In this document: piece by piece, positions 35,482 through 47,015 of the stretch | Layout of the letters: every line of letters begins with the position of its first letter | Numbering within the stretch: the first letter of the stretch is position 1 | NCBI RefSeq assembly: GCF_024586455.1 | Contig: NC_065921.1 | Location: 69,069,528 to 69,133,527 of the forward strand | From: Bactrocera neohumeralis | Taxonomy: Eukaryota > Arthropoda > Insecta > Diptera > Tephritidae | Reading direction: 5' to 3' | Length of the DNA stretch: 64,000 nucleotides | Notes under the pieces: generated by a model | Told to the model about the DNA's origin: nothing | Database searches by the model: none | The model's input: the letters and a program-made list of their open reading frames with translations, nothing else | Translations under genes and position numbers: made by a program

Positions 35482-36225
35482 TGCTGATCTGAACGCGGGC
35501 GTCAATCGGATATTAGAGAGTAAAATACCAAGGCAAAAAGAAGCAATTCAATAAAATTACAGGCAAATCCAAAGCCGAAAGCAATTGGTTAGCTGGCGTT
35601 GAGAAATAAAAATTAAAAGAAATTTTGTTTGATAAACAAATAAATTGCGACAATTAAAATATAAATAAATCCATCATCAGCAAAAGCAAACGATTGTGTA
35701 AGTAAGCGGCTGTAAGTGAAAACTTTGCTGGCCGATTCCATTGTGTAGCATTCTTTTCACGCTGTTCGCCAATTGCCTGTTTGCGCTGCGTCCAACTGTG
35801 CGTATGACTGACTGGCAGGCCGATTGTGGAACGTACGCCACAATTTATTGTAAAATTCAGTGATTTTTGTTGTTCTGCCTATTTCGTGTCACAAACCAGT
35901 TTTTGGTACTGTGTGTGTGTTGCAAATTGTGCGCCAAAATTTTTTTTTTTTTTTTTTGCTTTCGAGTGTTAAACACTGAGTGTGAGGTTTATTTGTGCAC
36001 CGCCGGCATTTCGTGTGAACTTAACGCAATTTGTGAATGATTTTGAGCACTGGCTAGAATTGCAGTGACCTGTGGCTAGACGTTGATTGTTGATGGTGAT
36101 AAAGAAACCAAGAAATTTCGTTAAAAATTTCAATAAAAAATCCATTCCAAATAAGGAAAACGGTGTAGTGATAAGACCTCATGACCAAAAATTAAAAATT
36201 ATTATATTGGAAAATTGTAGAGAAG
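35448..36225 (+). other. Candidate non-coding first exon (copy B), probably of the PKC gene
   Basis: Runs from the predicted start to AAG|GTGAGT at 36225/36226. It has no long sense reading frame, a T-run at 35938-35957, and about 90 percent identity to 14930-15673. The first downstream acceptor of good quality on this strand is at 39098-39099, leading into the PKC coding exon, so this is plausibly its 5' untranslated first exon (inference). Confidence 0.4.
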
Positions 36226-36407
36226 GTGAGTCGAACAGTGCAAAATAATATAAAAAAGTTGTTTAAAGAAATAGTACGAAACAAAACTTATTTACATAAA
36301 CTAAATAATTGAAAATGATATGAAATAATTTACTTAAAAAAACAAAAATGCTATGAAATAATTAAAAACTATTTTTTTTTAACTTCAGATTTTTGTGTTT
36401 TGCCATT
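36226..36407. other. Start of the presumed first intron
   Basis: AT-rich, follows the GTGAGT donor, aligned with 15674-15873. Confidence 0.45.
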
Positions 36408-36920
36408 TAAGGCGTTATATGGGTCTCCTCGGGTAAACAACTGGCTTTTTTCATCCATTCTGTTTTCTCATATAAAAAATTAAATAATTTATTAGAATTT
36501 TTAATTGTTACAAACATACACTATTAACAAAGAATTTCTGAAATGTTTGGAAAAAAATTTGTTTTAAGCTCGGCCATTTCGACGGCAAATTTCCAAAAAA
36601 AAAAAAACTCAGAAGATATAAGAGACATTTTTTTATATTAGAATTGGGATTTGATAACCCCTTCATCGTCTAAAAAAAAATACGTGTTCTTAGTTAAAAC
36701 CTTAATTTAGAACTTGGATAAGGAAAAACGCCTGACGGCGCAATTGGATTTTTATAAATTTTCAAAAAATTACTCGGAAATTTCAATGAAATTCTCGACT
36801 TTTTTTAAATAGTTGTAATCGAAAAAAACCCTGTCCAAGTCCTTTAATAATTTTTTATAAAATGTATGTAAAATTTCATTTTTTTACATTGAGTAGTTTT
36901 TAAGAAATTATTTTCCAAAA
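36408..36920. repeat. TTAA-family repeat downstream of promoter B, inverted relative to 34390-34945
   Basis: Begins TTAAGGCGTTATATGGGTCT and reads, in reverse order, the phrases of 34390-34945. Copy A keeps only its first part (from 15874) before repeat family I interrupts. Confidence 0.5.
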
Positions 36921-36949
36921 ATGACTTCAAAAACAAGATTAAAGCAAAA

Positions 36950-37260
36950 TAAATTTAACTTTTGGCTGCACTTATAGTGCCTAGCTACTTCACAGTGGCA
37001 AGTTCTTAATAGCAAAAATATCTCTTGATTTTAACTATTAGTTTGTTCAACTTAAAAACTGTATAGACCGATCTGCATAATATTCTATGGAGATTTATTA
37101 TAGCATAAAAAGATATTTATTTTGATTTTAAACAAAAAAGTTTTATATGACAGCTATATGCTATTGATCGAAAAGTTTGCATGGCAGCCGTTATTTTAGA
37201 TAATAATAGTCCAATGACGACGATTCCGACAAAATATGAGCTGCTTTGGAAACAAATAAT
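36950..37260. repeat. Degraded relic of repeat family II (copy B)
   Basis: TTTTGGCTGCACTTATAGTG, GACAGCTATATGCTATTG and GATGACGGC-like words (AATGACGACGATTCCGAC) occur in family order. Homologous to 17215-17540. Confidence 0.6.
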
Positions 37261-37925
37261 TTTTATAAGAACTTCAAATTTCACTTTAAAAATATAGCAA
37301 TAAAATTTGAATTTTTAAATATTATATGCAACAATTTTTCATACATTTTTAAAGAATCATTTGAGCACACTAAAAAAATTTTCGGCTGTTTTCCTCTTAA
37401 ATTGTAAATTTTTGTAAGTAAATATTTTTATGAAAAAATATTTAAATTTTTTTTTTGTTTTTGGTATATTTTTTTATTTTTTTAAGTAATAGCATTTAAT
37501 AATATACTTTTTTTATTTTTTTATTTATTATAATAATTTTTATTCCTTATCTGCATTTGAATACAAAATCTAGCTTACGCCAGTACTATTCCTGCACAAG
37601 CACAAACCAAAACCTTTATTTTCAAAACTCGGGCATCCCAACTGCTTTTTCGCAGTCCAATTTTGCATATACATTTTTCCTCTTTCCCTTTCCAGTGAAG
37701 CCAAGGAAAATAAATACAAATTAATTAAAACAAATTACTAATAGTAAAAACAACAACAATACCTTCTGCTATAAAAAAGGCACGGCAGCGACTAGAATCA
37801 GCACCGTTGCCGTCGGAAAAATCAACCAGTCCATACGGACACCATTCAAATACTCACACACACCCACATACAAACAAAGGCACCTCTCTACGTTGCCCAC
37901 GCGAATTTTCGCAAGTCTCACTCAT

Positions 37926-37975
37926 ATAACGGTAAACAATATCGATAGCTGTTGCGTCGCCTACACAACTGAGTT
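37926..37975. promoter_or_regulatory. Conserved 50-bp block with a DRE (copy B)
   Basis: Identical to 18087-18136, with TATCGATA at 37940-37947. It lies 2.3 kb upstream of the PKC ATG and could be a second, DREF-dependent promoter or an intronic enhancer. Confidence 0.45.
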
Positions 37976-38125
37976 AGTGTGGTTCAGGTGTTATACCGTT
38001 ATTATCATACCGATAATTTTTTTATTGCCTCTTTTTTATTACATGACCTTTTAGTTGTAGTAGTTGTTGAGTGTCACTCAACTGTCGTTGATATTTGTGA
38101 AAGCTCTCATGTCCCTAGCGTACTA

Positions 38126-39099
38126 TTTGCATGTGGGCAACAGTGTGGAGAGAAAGCAGCGCCCGGGCAGCCGGTGCGTATACGTAACTTGTTGATATTC
38201 GGTTACTAGTTTAAGCCGCAGTGTTTACAAGTGCTTGGCGTTGTCCAACGTGTAACGCTAGAAGGAATGGCAAAGGACGAAACTGGAAATGTGTCAATAG
38301 TTTATATTTGTATTATTTCTGTTTTTGGGGAAAATGATTTGCGTTTCGTTGCGGAACTTAAATGGTGGAGAGTGAGAGAGTATTAAAAATTATAATAATT
38401 TTAGTCATACATATAATAAAAAAATATAAAGAAATATATTTTAACATTATCAAATATGAAAAAATTAAAAAACAAAACAATATTAAAAAAAAATTCAAAA
38501 ACTTCACAAATTATTTTGAATTCTATTTTGAACTTTTTCACTATGTGAGTTGCGTTTCTTTATGAAATCTAAATTATAGGTCGCGGTTTATTAAAAATAA
38601 CAATAATAATGCTCACATAATAAGAAAAAATATTAAGAAAAATTTGACTTATATACATAAATATGAAAAAATACACATATTATGAAAAAATTTCAAAAAT
38701 TTTGCAAATTTTTTTTAATATCCATGGGTTAATATTAGAATTCTTAGTTCCCTAAAAAATTAAACATTAATTTTAGAAAGAATTCTTTCATGTTTTAGTT
38801 GTATAAAATTACTATTTTTTTGCTGTATTCGAACTATACAAAAATAGTTTTATAATACAATTATTAGAGTTTTTTAAAGCAAAAATATTTTTTGTTGTTT
38901 AGCCATTTTATAACCAAAACTCAAAATTTTGTTTCCGCATGAGAAACTACTACTACTTTTCGCTTGGCTAGTAAACTTATTAGAAATGATGTTAAGTTAT
39001 TATCAATTTTATATATTATATTCCTTACTTAAATAGTTGTATTTCATGCCAGTTGTATCTACTGTTTAATTGACCTATATATATCTGCTTTGATTTCAG
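38126..39099. other. AT-rich non-coding DNA upstream of the leader acceptor
   Basis: No gene seen. The last bases, TATATCTGCTTTGATTTCAG (to 39099), form a good 3' splice site with a pyrimidine-rich tract. Confidence 0.5.
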
Positions 39100-40284
39100 G
39101 AAAAAATGATTGTAGTCGCCAACAGCTGACAAGTTATGATAAAACAAAAAAATCCAAATTTCCAATAAAATAACCACAATAAACTTCGCACTAAAAATCG
39201 AACAGACAGGTGTGCAATGTCATCGCCGTTCGTAAAAATACAAACATACATGATACGAGTAAATGTTCGCACACATATGTACATACAAAATACTATCAAA
39301 TATACGGAAACTGAGTATGTTTCAAAGATAAGCATAATTTTAACAAAATAAATAATTGTGAAAAAATTTTGTGAAAAGTAAAAGTGAAAAATAATAAAAA
39401 TAGAAGAAAAATAAAATAAAGTAAAAAATTACAAATTAGTTTCTGAAAAATTGTATGTAATAAATAATAATATACTTCCAAGACATGAATGCAAAATACG
39501 AAAAAAGAAATTGTTGGTAAATTGCAAAAAACCTGCGATAAAAAAAATGTGAGAAACGGATTATGTGAAAAAAATTCGAGGGAGAAAATTTAGCGTAAAA
39601 ACTGGATAATCTGAAAAAAAAAACGATTGAACAAATTCACCTGTGTGTCAGTGAATGATTTTAGGTAAAAAAACTGTAGCTATATTGCATTTATAACATA
39701 ACGGAAAATTAAATAAATAAGCAACGTATAATAATTGAGTTGATGGAAAAAGGTTATAAAATGCAAATTAATTAGGGTTAGTGAAAAAGGCGTGAAACTA
39801 ATAGCATTCAGTTAAACAAGAAAAAATAATTCCATTGCGTTTTTATTTGGGAAATAAAAAAAAAGCACTTAAAAAATAACAACAAAAATAAAAGGTTTTA
39901 TTCCGAGGCGGCAAAAAGCTTACGAGTGGAAATTTATTTCATTAATTAAAATTAAATAATTACATAAAAATTAAAATTAATTAAATCCTAAAATAAATAA
40001 AAAAAATATTTAATTACATATGTATGTTTGTCAAGCCAAAATCGTCATAAATTAAATAAATGAAAAATATATAAAATAATACTAAAATTTTTCGAAAATA
40101 TATAAAAATTAATTTAGAATAAAATACGAAAAAGGTTAAAGGCTAACATAACTAAACAAATTTAGAACCAACACAAACTTAAACTAAAATCTACTAAATA
40201 TAAAAATAATTTTAATTGCAACAGGTTAAAATATAGTGTACTCTTAGTAAATATCAACAGCAAAACACCAAAGACTCCAACAGG
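39100..40284 (+). other. Candidate 5' untranslated leader of the PKC gene
   Basis: Very AT-rich and free of long frames, from the acceptor at 39098-39099 up to the ATG. A second possible acceptor, AATTGCAACAG, lies at about 40214-40224 and would give a 60-base leader instead. Several upstream ATGs would be present in the long version. Exon borders need transcript evidence. Confidence 0.35.
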
Positions 40285-40478
40285 ATGTCTGAAACGCAAG
40301 ACAACAACGGTGATCAGCCGCTGCAGGACGAGGCTGGCGGCAGTGAGAATAAAATGAAATCACGCCTACGTAAAGGCGCGCTAAAGAAGAAAAATATTTT
40401 CGCCGTTAAAGATCATTGCTTTATACCGCGTTTCTTCAAGCAGCCAACATTCTGTTCGCATTGCAAGGATTTTATTTG
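40285..40478 (+). CDS. Pkc53E: Conventional protein kinase C, first coding exon (partial)
   Basis: The only clear host gene in the window. The kinase acts at membranes in response to diacylglycerol and calcium and phosphorylates Ser/Thr. The 65 residues here start at M1 and include the pseudosubstrate RLRKGALKKKN (27-37) with Ala32 in place of the phosphoacceptor. They then include the first half of the C1A zinc finger, H44-x12-C57-x2-C60 ending DFIW, which forms part of the phorbol/diacylglycerol site. The ATG at 40285 (CAGG ATG) starts an acidic N-terminus, MSETQDNNGD, close to that of Drosophila Pkc53E as I recall it. The exon ends at TTG|GTGAGT (40478/40479), splitting the Trp codon after its second base. 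The remaining C1, C2 and kinase domains are not found before 64000, so the intron exceeds 23.5 kb. The paralogue inaC is the main alternative, but the N-terminal match favours Pkc53E. Confidence 0.93.
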
Positions 40479-41429
40479 GTGAGTAGAATTATAATAAATT
40501 AGGTACTTATAATAAACAAATTGCATATAATTAAATAGTCATAAATGGTATATGTTATGATAATGCATAAAACACAGCAAAAATAGTTACCTAAATTAAA
40601 AATAAAATCTAGTCTTGAAACTAAATTCATAAAATATTCATCATACGCCCTGTATACCAATATATTGCTATCATTGATCTGGCTGACAATGGTTTATATT
40701 GGATAGTTCATATTTTGTCAATAGATGTCGTTGCGGTCGTATACATTCAGTGCTACCAATCACATTGTTTCATACCATATAATGTTCTAAGGTTCATTTA
40801 ACCTAAAATTCGGGTAATCAAAAGTTACATTGTTTCAATATATATATCATATAATGTTCTAAGGTTCATTTTTCAAAAATAATATATTATAATGGTATTT
40901 TAAAAATTAGTTAAAGCTGAAATCAAAAACTAAGTATGACAGAACTTAAAATTTGCTATCATTTTTTGAACGTTTCACTTTCCGAAAATTTGGATGCTGA
41001 GCATGGCACCGCCCAATACTTAGGTGATTCAATCACTAATTAATTTTGTATCGAAACCAGAATAGAACCACGCCTTTTTAGATATGACACAATTTTAAAG
41101 CCATTTGAATAAGCACTTTCCTGTGTACAAATCAAGAAACAAAAAACTTTTACGTAGATTTTTGAGCATGCCAACTTATGATCAAATATTGTTCAAATGA
41201 ACTTTGTTCAAGCCCTGGGTACCGATATATGTGGACCCCAGTTCTATAACAACTTTTTATTAAAAAAAAATTTTGCTCAGGCATACTACGAAAATTCGAA
41301 AAAATTTGCCTGCTTCAAAAATCCTTACAACTTGCAAGAGTACAAAATTTTCAGTGGACTTGTTATATTATCATGTATTCACTTCAAAGTTTCTAGCAGT
41401 GGTAGTATCGTAAAAACTTATAATCCTTG
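40479..41429 (+). other. Start of the large PKC intron
   Basis: No exon recognised. A 38-base direct repeat pair (TATAATGTTCTAAGGTTCAT at about 40777 and 40850) lies in AT-rich DNA. 40970-41110 has weak similarity to GCCACGCCC-type repeats. The 103-codon frame at 41197-41508 has no motif and runs into an antisense retroelement relic. Confidence 0.5.
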
Positions 41430-41640
41430 CTATCCCATTTCCATGTTACGTTCAAACCATTTGGTGCTCTCAACTAATCTTCTGCGTAATTTGGAGTTGT
41501 GTACCTGATGGGTTCCAAGTATTTTGTGTCGGATTTGTGATAGAGCTCGGCATTGACAGAGAAAGTGGATAACCTTTTCCGTATTGGCTGTTAATTTTCC
41601 AGTGCCCCTTTAGGGCAGTTTCTACGATTTCGGAACCCAT
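41430..41640 (-). pseudogene. C-terminal relic of a jockey-like non-LTR element
   Basis: The reverse strand encodes VIHFLCQCRALSQIRHKILG followed by LRRRLVESTKWFER. This resembles the HxxC.C.AL..R....LG and ...STGWF end found in the C-terminal tails of jockey-group elements. Only about 50 codons are readable. Weak but specific pattern. Confidence 0.45.
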
Positions 41641-43530
41641 TTAGTAAGTATTTGGTTCTACTTTTGTCATATTTCTGTCTTATTTGGGTCATGTCTGGTT
41701 TTTTTTATCTTGCAGCCTGTTCATAATTTCCAACTGTTCTGAGCTGCTGCAGCTTTGCCAACTAACCTACCTTTTCATAGCAGTAAATGCTCAAATCATG
41801 GGCAAGTGAAGTAACAGGAGATAAATATCTTCATAAAATAATTTTGAACTAATCACAATCTCATCTTATAATTTTTTCATATGTACATATATAAGAATCA
41901 GAGTATTCAAATACTGTATGATTAACGTAGTATTCCATAATTTATTTCTTCATATAAAAGCAACTATTATAATTTACTGAAAATTATCTTGCATTTGACA
42001 AGAATAGCTAGAGGTATTTTAAAAACCTCTAAACACCAACCAGAACACTATACACGCCCACAAAACCTCAAAACATTATCACGAAGAATAGGCAAAATGA
42101 CAAGCGTACACAAAGATAATGTATAGTGTTACGGTATGAGTGTGTATGTGCGTATATGTCACCTAAAATGCAAAACCACATAACATGAAAAAAATCGAAA
42201 TTGAGTTTTTTCATTGATTTTATTCACTAAATCATAGTTTACATATATGTAGCATATAATTTTCAGCTACGTGGTTTGCATTGTGTGCTAATAAATAATC
42301 AATATTTTAACGCGCTTATAACCACTTGTAAACTAAATATTTTTTCAATATGAGGGTTTCCATTATATCGTTTTTTACATCGCCAGTAATCTTATGAAAA
42401 GTGATATTACGTTATTTTGCATTTTCGTCACTAGATATGTAAACTCACGGATATGAAAATGGCAGTTGTATGCATTTTGTACATGCCACACTGTGTTTGC
42501 ATTTAATAAATAATGCTATAATGGCAGAATGTGCCTGTTTGTCGCTTGGCACTGAATTACAGCGGATATAGTCATATATATGTATTATTGTGTTATATTT
42601 TCACGAGCACACACGTGAATTTGTGTGTGGGGGCGGGCAAAAAATAAATAAAAATCGATGGCTATGTAACTTGTTGAGAAAAGTGGAAACACACTAAGAT
42701 ATAAAAAAGTGAAAGTAAAAGCAATGAAAGCAGAAAATTAGCGAAATTTCACGATGACGTGAGGTCGCAATTTCAAAAGGCGACAAGCAACTGTTCAGAA
42801 GAGTAAACGTTGTACAAGAATTCCGCAATCAGCAAAGAAAATGTAAAAAAGTAACATAAAAACCCACAGCGGAGACTTGTGCAGGCGACAAACAACCGCC
42901 GAAATGTGCGGGAGTTGACGCCTAATGAATTTGCGTGTGCGCGTTGCAACTTAGTAGAAAAACCATGCTTGCTGCAATGTAATAATGCCACGCGTTTTTA
43001 TGCGCTATTTTTCTGGAAGTCGAGTTTTTGCCTCTTTTATTGCATGCGTAATAAAATCAAGTAGTTTGCCACGTCCTACACGTGCGCTTTATCGCACTGC
43101 GTGGTTTGCATGTGTGTTGCGATCAATTAGTTTCGCGCTGCGTGTGGAGGCGCGTTTTACGTACATACGTACAGTGCAGTGGTGTGACTCCAGGTTGCCA
43201 GCAAGGGCTATGCCATTATAAGCGACAGCATAAATTGACACATTTCCATCACACATTCGTCAGTAGATAGTTGCTCATTGAACTGAAGTGGTAGCACTCG
43301 TCAAGAGGGAACACTTATATTGCACACAAGCCACTCTGTCAATTTTACCGTTAATATTGAATAAACTATAGTGAATAGAATAGAAAAAATTAATGTTGTT
43401 AGTTGAACTGTTCCCTAGCCCTTGTTAACCTTTTAAAAAAGATTTTCGCACTTGAGATTGACTTCACATGAAGGTATTTTCTGAAATGTAACGTGTCCGC
43501 ATATGCTGTGTTGTAGGAAATTCTCCAAAT
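41641..43530. other. Intronic DNA, no exon or element recognised
   Basis: Short frames near 42773-43270 lie on both strands without motifs. Local G+C is higher around 42880-43260. Confidence 0.5.
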
Positions 43531-44960
43531 TTGCACTGGTTCATAATCATAAATTTTTATAAGTCTGGACGTCCATCTGCCAGACTCTCATTCTCCCACT
43601 TTGTTGCCATGCGCATCGTGTCTTTCCTTATTCGCTCATTTTTGATATTTTCATCTGCTTTCTTTAGCTCCCACAGCTTTTTCTTTCATGCGCCAGAAGG
43701 TCAATGGGAACATTACCACTTATTACCATTATTACACCACCTGACAAAGTTCGATAAGCTGCTGCAAACTTCGAGGGCTGCGATGCCCTCCATTCTGAAG
43801 AATACCGGTTTAGCTTTTTTAGTACATCTATCCAAATCTCTGCTCCGTATAGTAAACCGCTAGTGGTTATTGGCATAATGAGCTTTTTATTTTCTTGTGT
43901 GGGCCTTTGTTGGTTCTCGACTAAGATAAGAGGTTATTTTCGCTGCCTTTCCATTGTAAACAGAAGGTTAATTTGGGGTCCAGTCTTTCGCCTAGAGAAT
44001 CTTTTTGTGTCCTTAGAATTTTCTTAGTCTTTGCTTGCTTATTACGAGAGGAATGTGCTTGTTCGTCACCAGTAGTAGCTCTGTTTTTTCTGCAGCGAGC
44101 TGGAGGTTATGTGAGTCAAACCATGTTTGCGTTCGAATCATGACCTGTTTCAGCTCTCTTCGGGCTTCCTCTCTATCTCGAACTGTGATTACTACAACTA
44201 TGTCTTGCGCGTAGCCGATTAAATATAATTCGTCTGGCATTTTAAGTTTTAGTATTCCGTCTTAACTAATGTTCCACAGATCTGGGCCTAAAATGAACTC
44301 TTGTGCTGCTCCTGACGTAACTTGTATTAGTCGTGATCCCTCTCTAGTCTGGTACAATCCCTTTCTGGTTTTCTGTTACTAAGATAGCTCCGGAGCCCAG
44401 CATTGAGGTAATCGGGTATTCTGTTATGTTTTCTAAAGCATCGATCTTGTACGTTCATTTTTCGAACGTCTAAAGTCGTAAACAGAATTATTCGCTCATA
44501 CTTAGGAGATCTACGCGACTTCTGCACCTTCAATAAGGCCTCAGGTATCGCCTAGAGTTTACCTTACGGGTCTAAAACCGTGCTGTCTGGGAGAGAGTCC
44601 GCCAGCTTCATTGATATACGCTTCCAGTATAAGTTTAAGTAGTCTTTCATGTAGCTTTCCCGCAGTGTCAAGCATGCATAGTAAGCGGTATGCTGATGGC
44701 AAGCTGTAATCCTCTTTTCTCTTACTGCCTAGAACATCTCGTTGTTGCTTTCAAATTTTAGGAAATGTTTCAGCTTCGAGGCAGGCATTGTACTTTTTTA
44801 AGAGTACTGCAGGACATTCTGCGACGATTGTTTTGAGTATTTCTGCTGGAACCCCGTCCTGGTGGGGCGGTTTGTTAATTTCGAGCTTGCCAGTGGCAAA
44901 TTGCAGTTCTTCGAGGGTGAACTGGAGGATTTCCGAAAGTCTTATATCGTTTTTTTATAT
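43531..44960 (-). pseudogene. Decayed R1-like non-LTR retrotransposon, 3' half
   Basis: On the reverse strand, from 44960 downward: a reverse transcriptase start with NKPPHQDGVPAEIL (normally APGPDG), the segment SRRSPKYERIILFTTLDVRK at about 44510, and GYAQDIVVVITVRDREEARR (44220-44150), the YADD box with Ala-Gln-Asp. Next comes SHNLQLAAEKTELLLV, then the thumb LLYGAEIWIDVL (43850), CxYRT-like AAYRTLSGGVIMVISGN, and finally SERIRKDTMRM..KW near 43600. The order and the LAAEKTE and YGAEIW words are those of the R1 group. Stops and frameshifts throughout. Confidence 0.7.
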
Positions 44961-45120
44961 TACCATTATACCCTGAACAGGGTTTGTTGAATCCTATAAA
45001 TGTAACCCTGTTATGATTAGCCTGATAAGTTGAGTCATTAAGCCATTGACCGTACGGTATGGCAAACACATTTTTTCAGATCGGACCCTTATACCATATA
45101 GCTGTGATATAAACTGAACT
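44961..45120. repeat. End fragment of a CCCTGAACAGGG repeat
   Basis: Begins TATACCCTGAACAGGGTTTG and includes TTTTTTCAGATCGGACCCTT. The inverse of its start matches the right end of family II-type repeats (31000-31015). Confidence 0.45.
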
Positions 45121-46059
45121 TTCCAAGTCTTTGGAAAATAATTTTATTCGAGTATTTTCGATTTATTCTTTAAGAAATTTAGTCCAATTCAACAAAAATG
45201 TATATTGTTTATTTATTAATATATCACGTTATATATAAATAAGTACATATTTGTTATTTTAGACATATTTATTTATTTTTCTCCACTGTATCAGCAATAA
45301 ATGCGGAAATATAAAAGCATTGACACAGTGAGTCGCAACAATTAACACCATGCACTCGTCTCGCTAACTCTAGACACCTGGCCGAACAGTGCGCTCCCTA
45401 CACAGCACCACCTGCTGTTCGATCAACGACATCGTAGCCGCAGGAGAGCGTGAAAATTCAATTGTCTATTTATTTACATGACGACATCGAGTTGTGGTGT
45501 TGATTTAGAACGCGTGACGCGATTGCTGCCAACTTCTCTGAACATCGATGTGGTGAAAGAGTGGTGTGTGGCCGACGGGCCTACAATGTGTCACCTTTCA
45601 TTCATAGTGGTGTTGTTGTTGTTGACCGGAGCGCATTTAAACCAATTTATAATATTAGTTTATAACGCTGCTGGTGGTTGTTCACACACCGCATTCAAAA
45701 GAGCGAAAAATAGCAAACCGTGGATGAAATAGTGGGAATGTGAGAGAGCAAGCAAGCAAGCTAGGAGAAGAAATGGCTGTCAGTTCAAATAGGGAAATCA
45801 CTTTTGTGGTTTCAAGAGGTGGAAAACCTAAATGGTTATCAGTTCTTTTGCGATTTCACCTCAAAATAACAGTTTCAAACCGTCCAATAACCTTCAAAAG
45901 TTGCCTTAAAAGCTAGTGGTTCTGAAGTGAGCTTGATTAAGGAAAATTGATAATAACAAACAATTGCATATATACGATTGTAAAGAGGAGAAAGATATTG
46001 TAAAAAACTAGAAAAAGTCAGTGAAAGAAATCGACGTCTAAAGCACATCGGGAACTCCA
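45121..46059. other. Intronic DNA, no exon recognised
   Basis: An 84-codon forward frame at 45478-45732 has a hydrophobic middle (LSFIVVLLLLTG) but no homology I recognise and no splice context. Left uncalled. Confidence 0.45.
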
Positions 46060-46740
46060 AGATGTTTAGTGCTGTCCGAATTAAAACAACGTGCCGTGAT
46101 AGGTTTTATCGCTTCAAAGACGGCGTTTTCGATATTAATGGCCATCCACGTGAAAACAGGCCAAAACCTTCGAAGACGGTGAATTGGAGACGTTGTTGAT
46201 GAGGATCCGTTTCAATTGCAAAAAGGTTTGCTTCAGCATCGAGAGTCAACCGCCAGGCCGTTTCAACGAAACTGCATGCGCTGAGAATGATTCAGAAGGA
46301 AGGAACTTGGGTTCCTTATGATTTGAAACCGAGAGAACTCTAGCGTTCGTTTTTTTCAACTGCAAACCATTGCTTCTACGACAAAAGAGGAAGGGTTTCT
46401 ACATCGAATCACAACGTGTGATGAAAAGTGGTTTCGTTACAGCAATCCAAAGGAAATTGGAAGGAAGTCATGCTTCATGCCGCCCCGGCCGAATATGCAC
46501 GTTGCGAAAGTTATATTGTAAATTTGGCGTTATTTATTATGAACTGCAAACGAAAAAATCAAAGGGGAATGATTTCGACTTCAGTTGACGCAATTGAGCC
46601 GAGCAGAGCGCGAAAACGGCCTTATTACCAAAAGAGACACGAAAAAGTGCTTCTGCTGCATGACAACGCTCTGATTCAAAAAGCCGATAAAGGCTATCTG
46701 GAAACGCTTAAATAAGAAATCCTATAAGCCACCCGAAATA
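46060..46740 (+). pseudogene. Mariner transposase relic, mellifera-type
   Basis: Pieces in shifting frames run in the correct order for a DD34D mariner: YRFKDGVFDINGHPRENRPK (near 46105), DEDPFQLQ, ELGFL..N (near 46300), TKEEGFLHRITTCDEKWFRY (near 46380-46440; normally TGDEKW with the first catalytic Asp, here preserved as CDEKW), GVIYYELQTK (near 46530), then EKVLLLHDNALIQKA near 46650, where family members have LLHDNAPSHTA with the second Asp. The HDNA box is recognisable. Numerous frameshifts. No ends identified. Confidence 0.8.
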
Positions 46741-46756
46741 TTCTCTTGATATCGGA

Positions 46757-47015
46757 GAATGTAGTCATGTGTAAAAGTTCACGCAAGTGAGGAAAGTTTA
46801 CTGAGCGCCATTCGCTTGGGAGTGACTAGAAATGTTCTTTTTACAAATGGCTGAAGCAGCTCAGTATTCTCTGGGTAGCCAAAGAACATCTGTTTGAAGG
46901 CGAGCTAAAGTGAGAAGGCGAATCATCCACTCCACTGAATTGTAGAATTGCGTTGGGTTTGAGATCAGCCACGTAAAAAAACGCCTCCAATGAAAAGCAA
47001 ACAACAGCCTCCAGA
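46757..47015 (+). repeat. Solo 5' module of the RTE-like element, sense orientation
   Basis: Starts GTAGTCATGTGTAAAAGTTC and ends with an AATGAAAAGCAAACAACAGC segment. It matches the first 250 bases of RTE-1 and RTE-2 read from their 5' ends, including TCTCTGGGTAGCC and the GAAGGCGAGCTAAAGTGAG phrase. No coding body follows. It directly abuts the mariner relic. Confidence 0.7.

Noticed and set aside
45478..45732. 84-codon frame with a hydrophobic stretch resembling a membrane protein
   Set aside because: No homology recognised, no splice or promoter context, single window; hydrophobicity from T-rich DNA is common.
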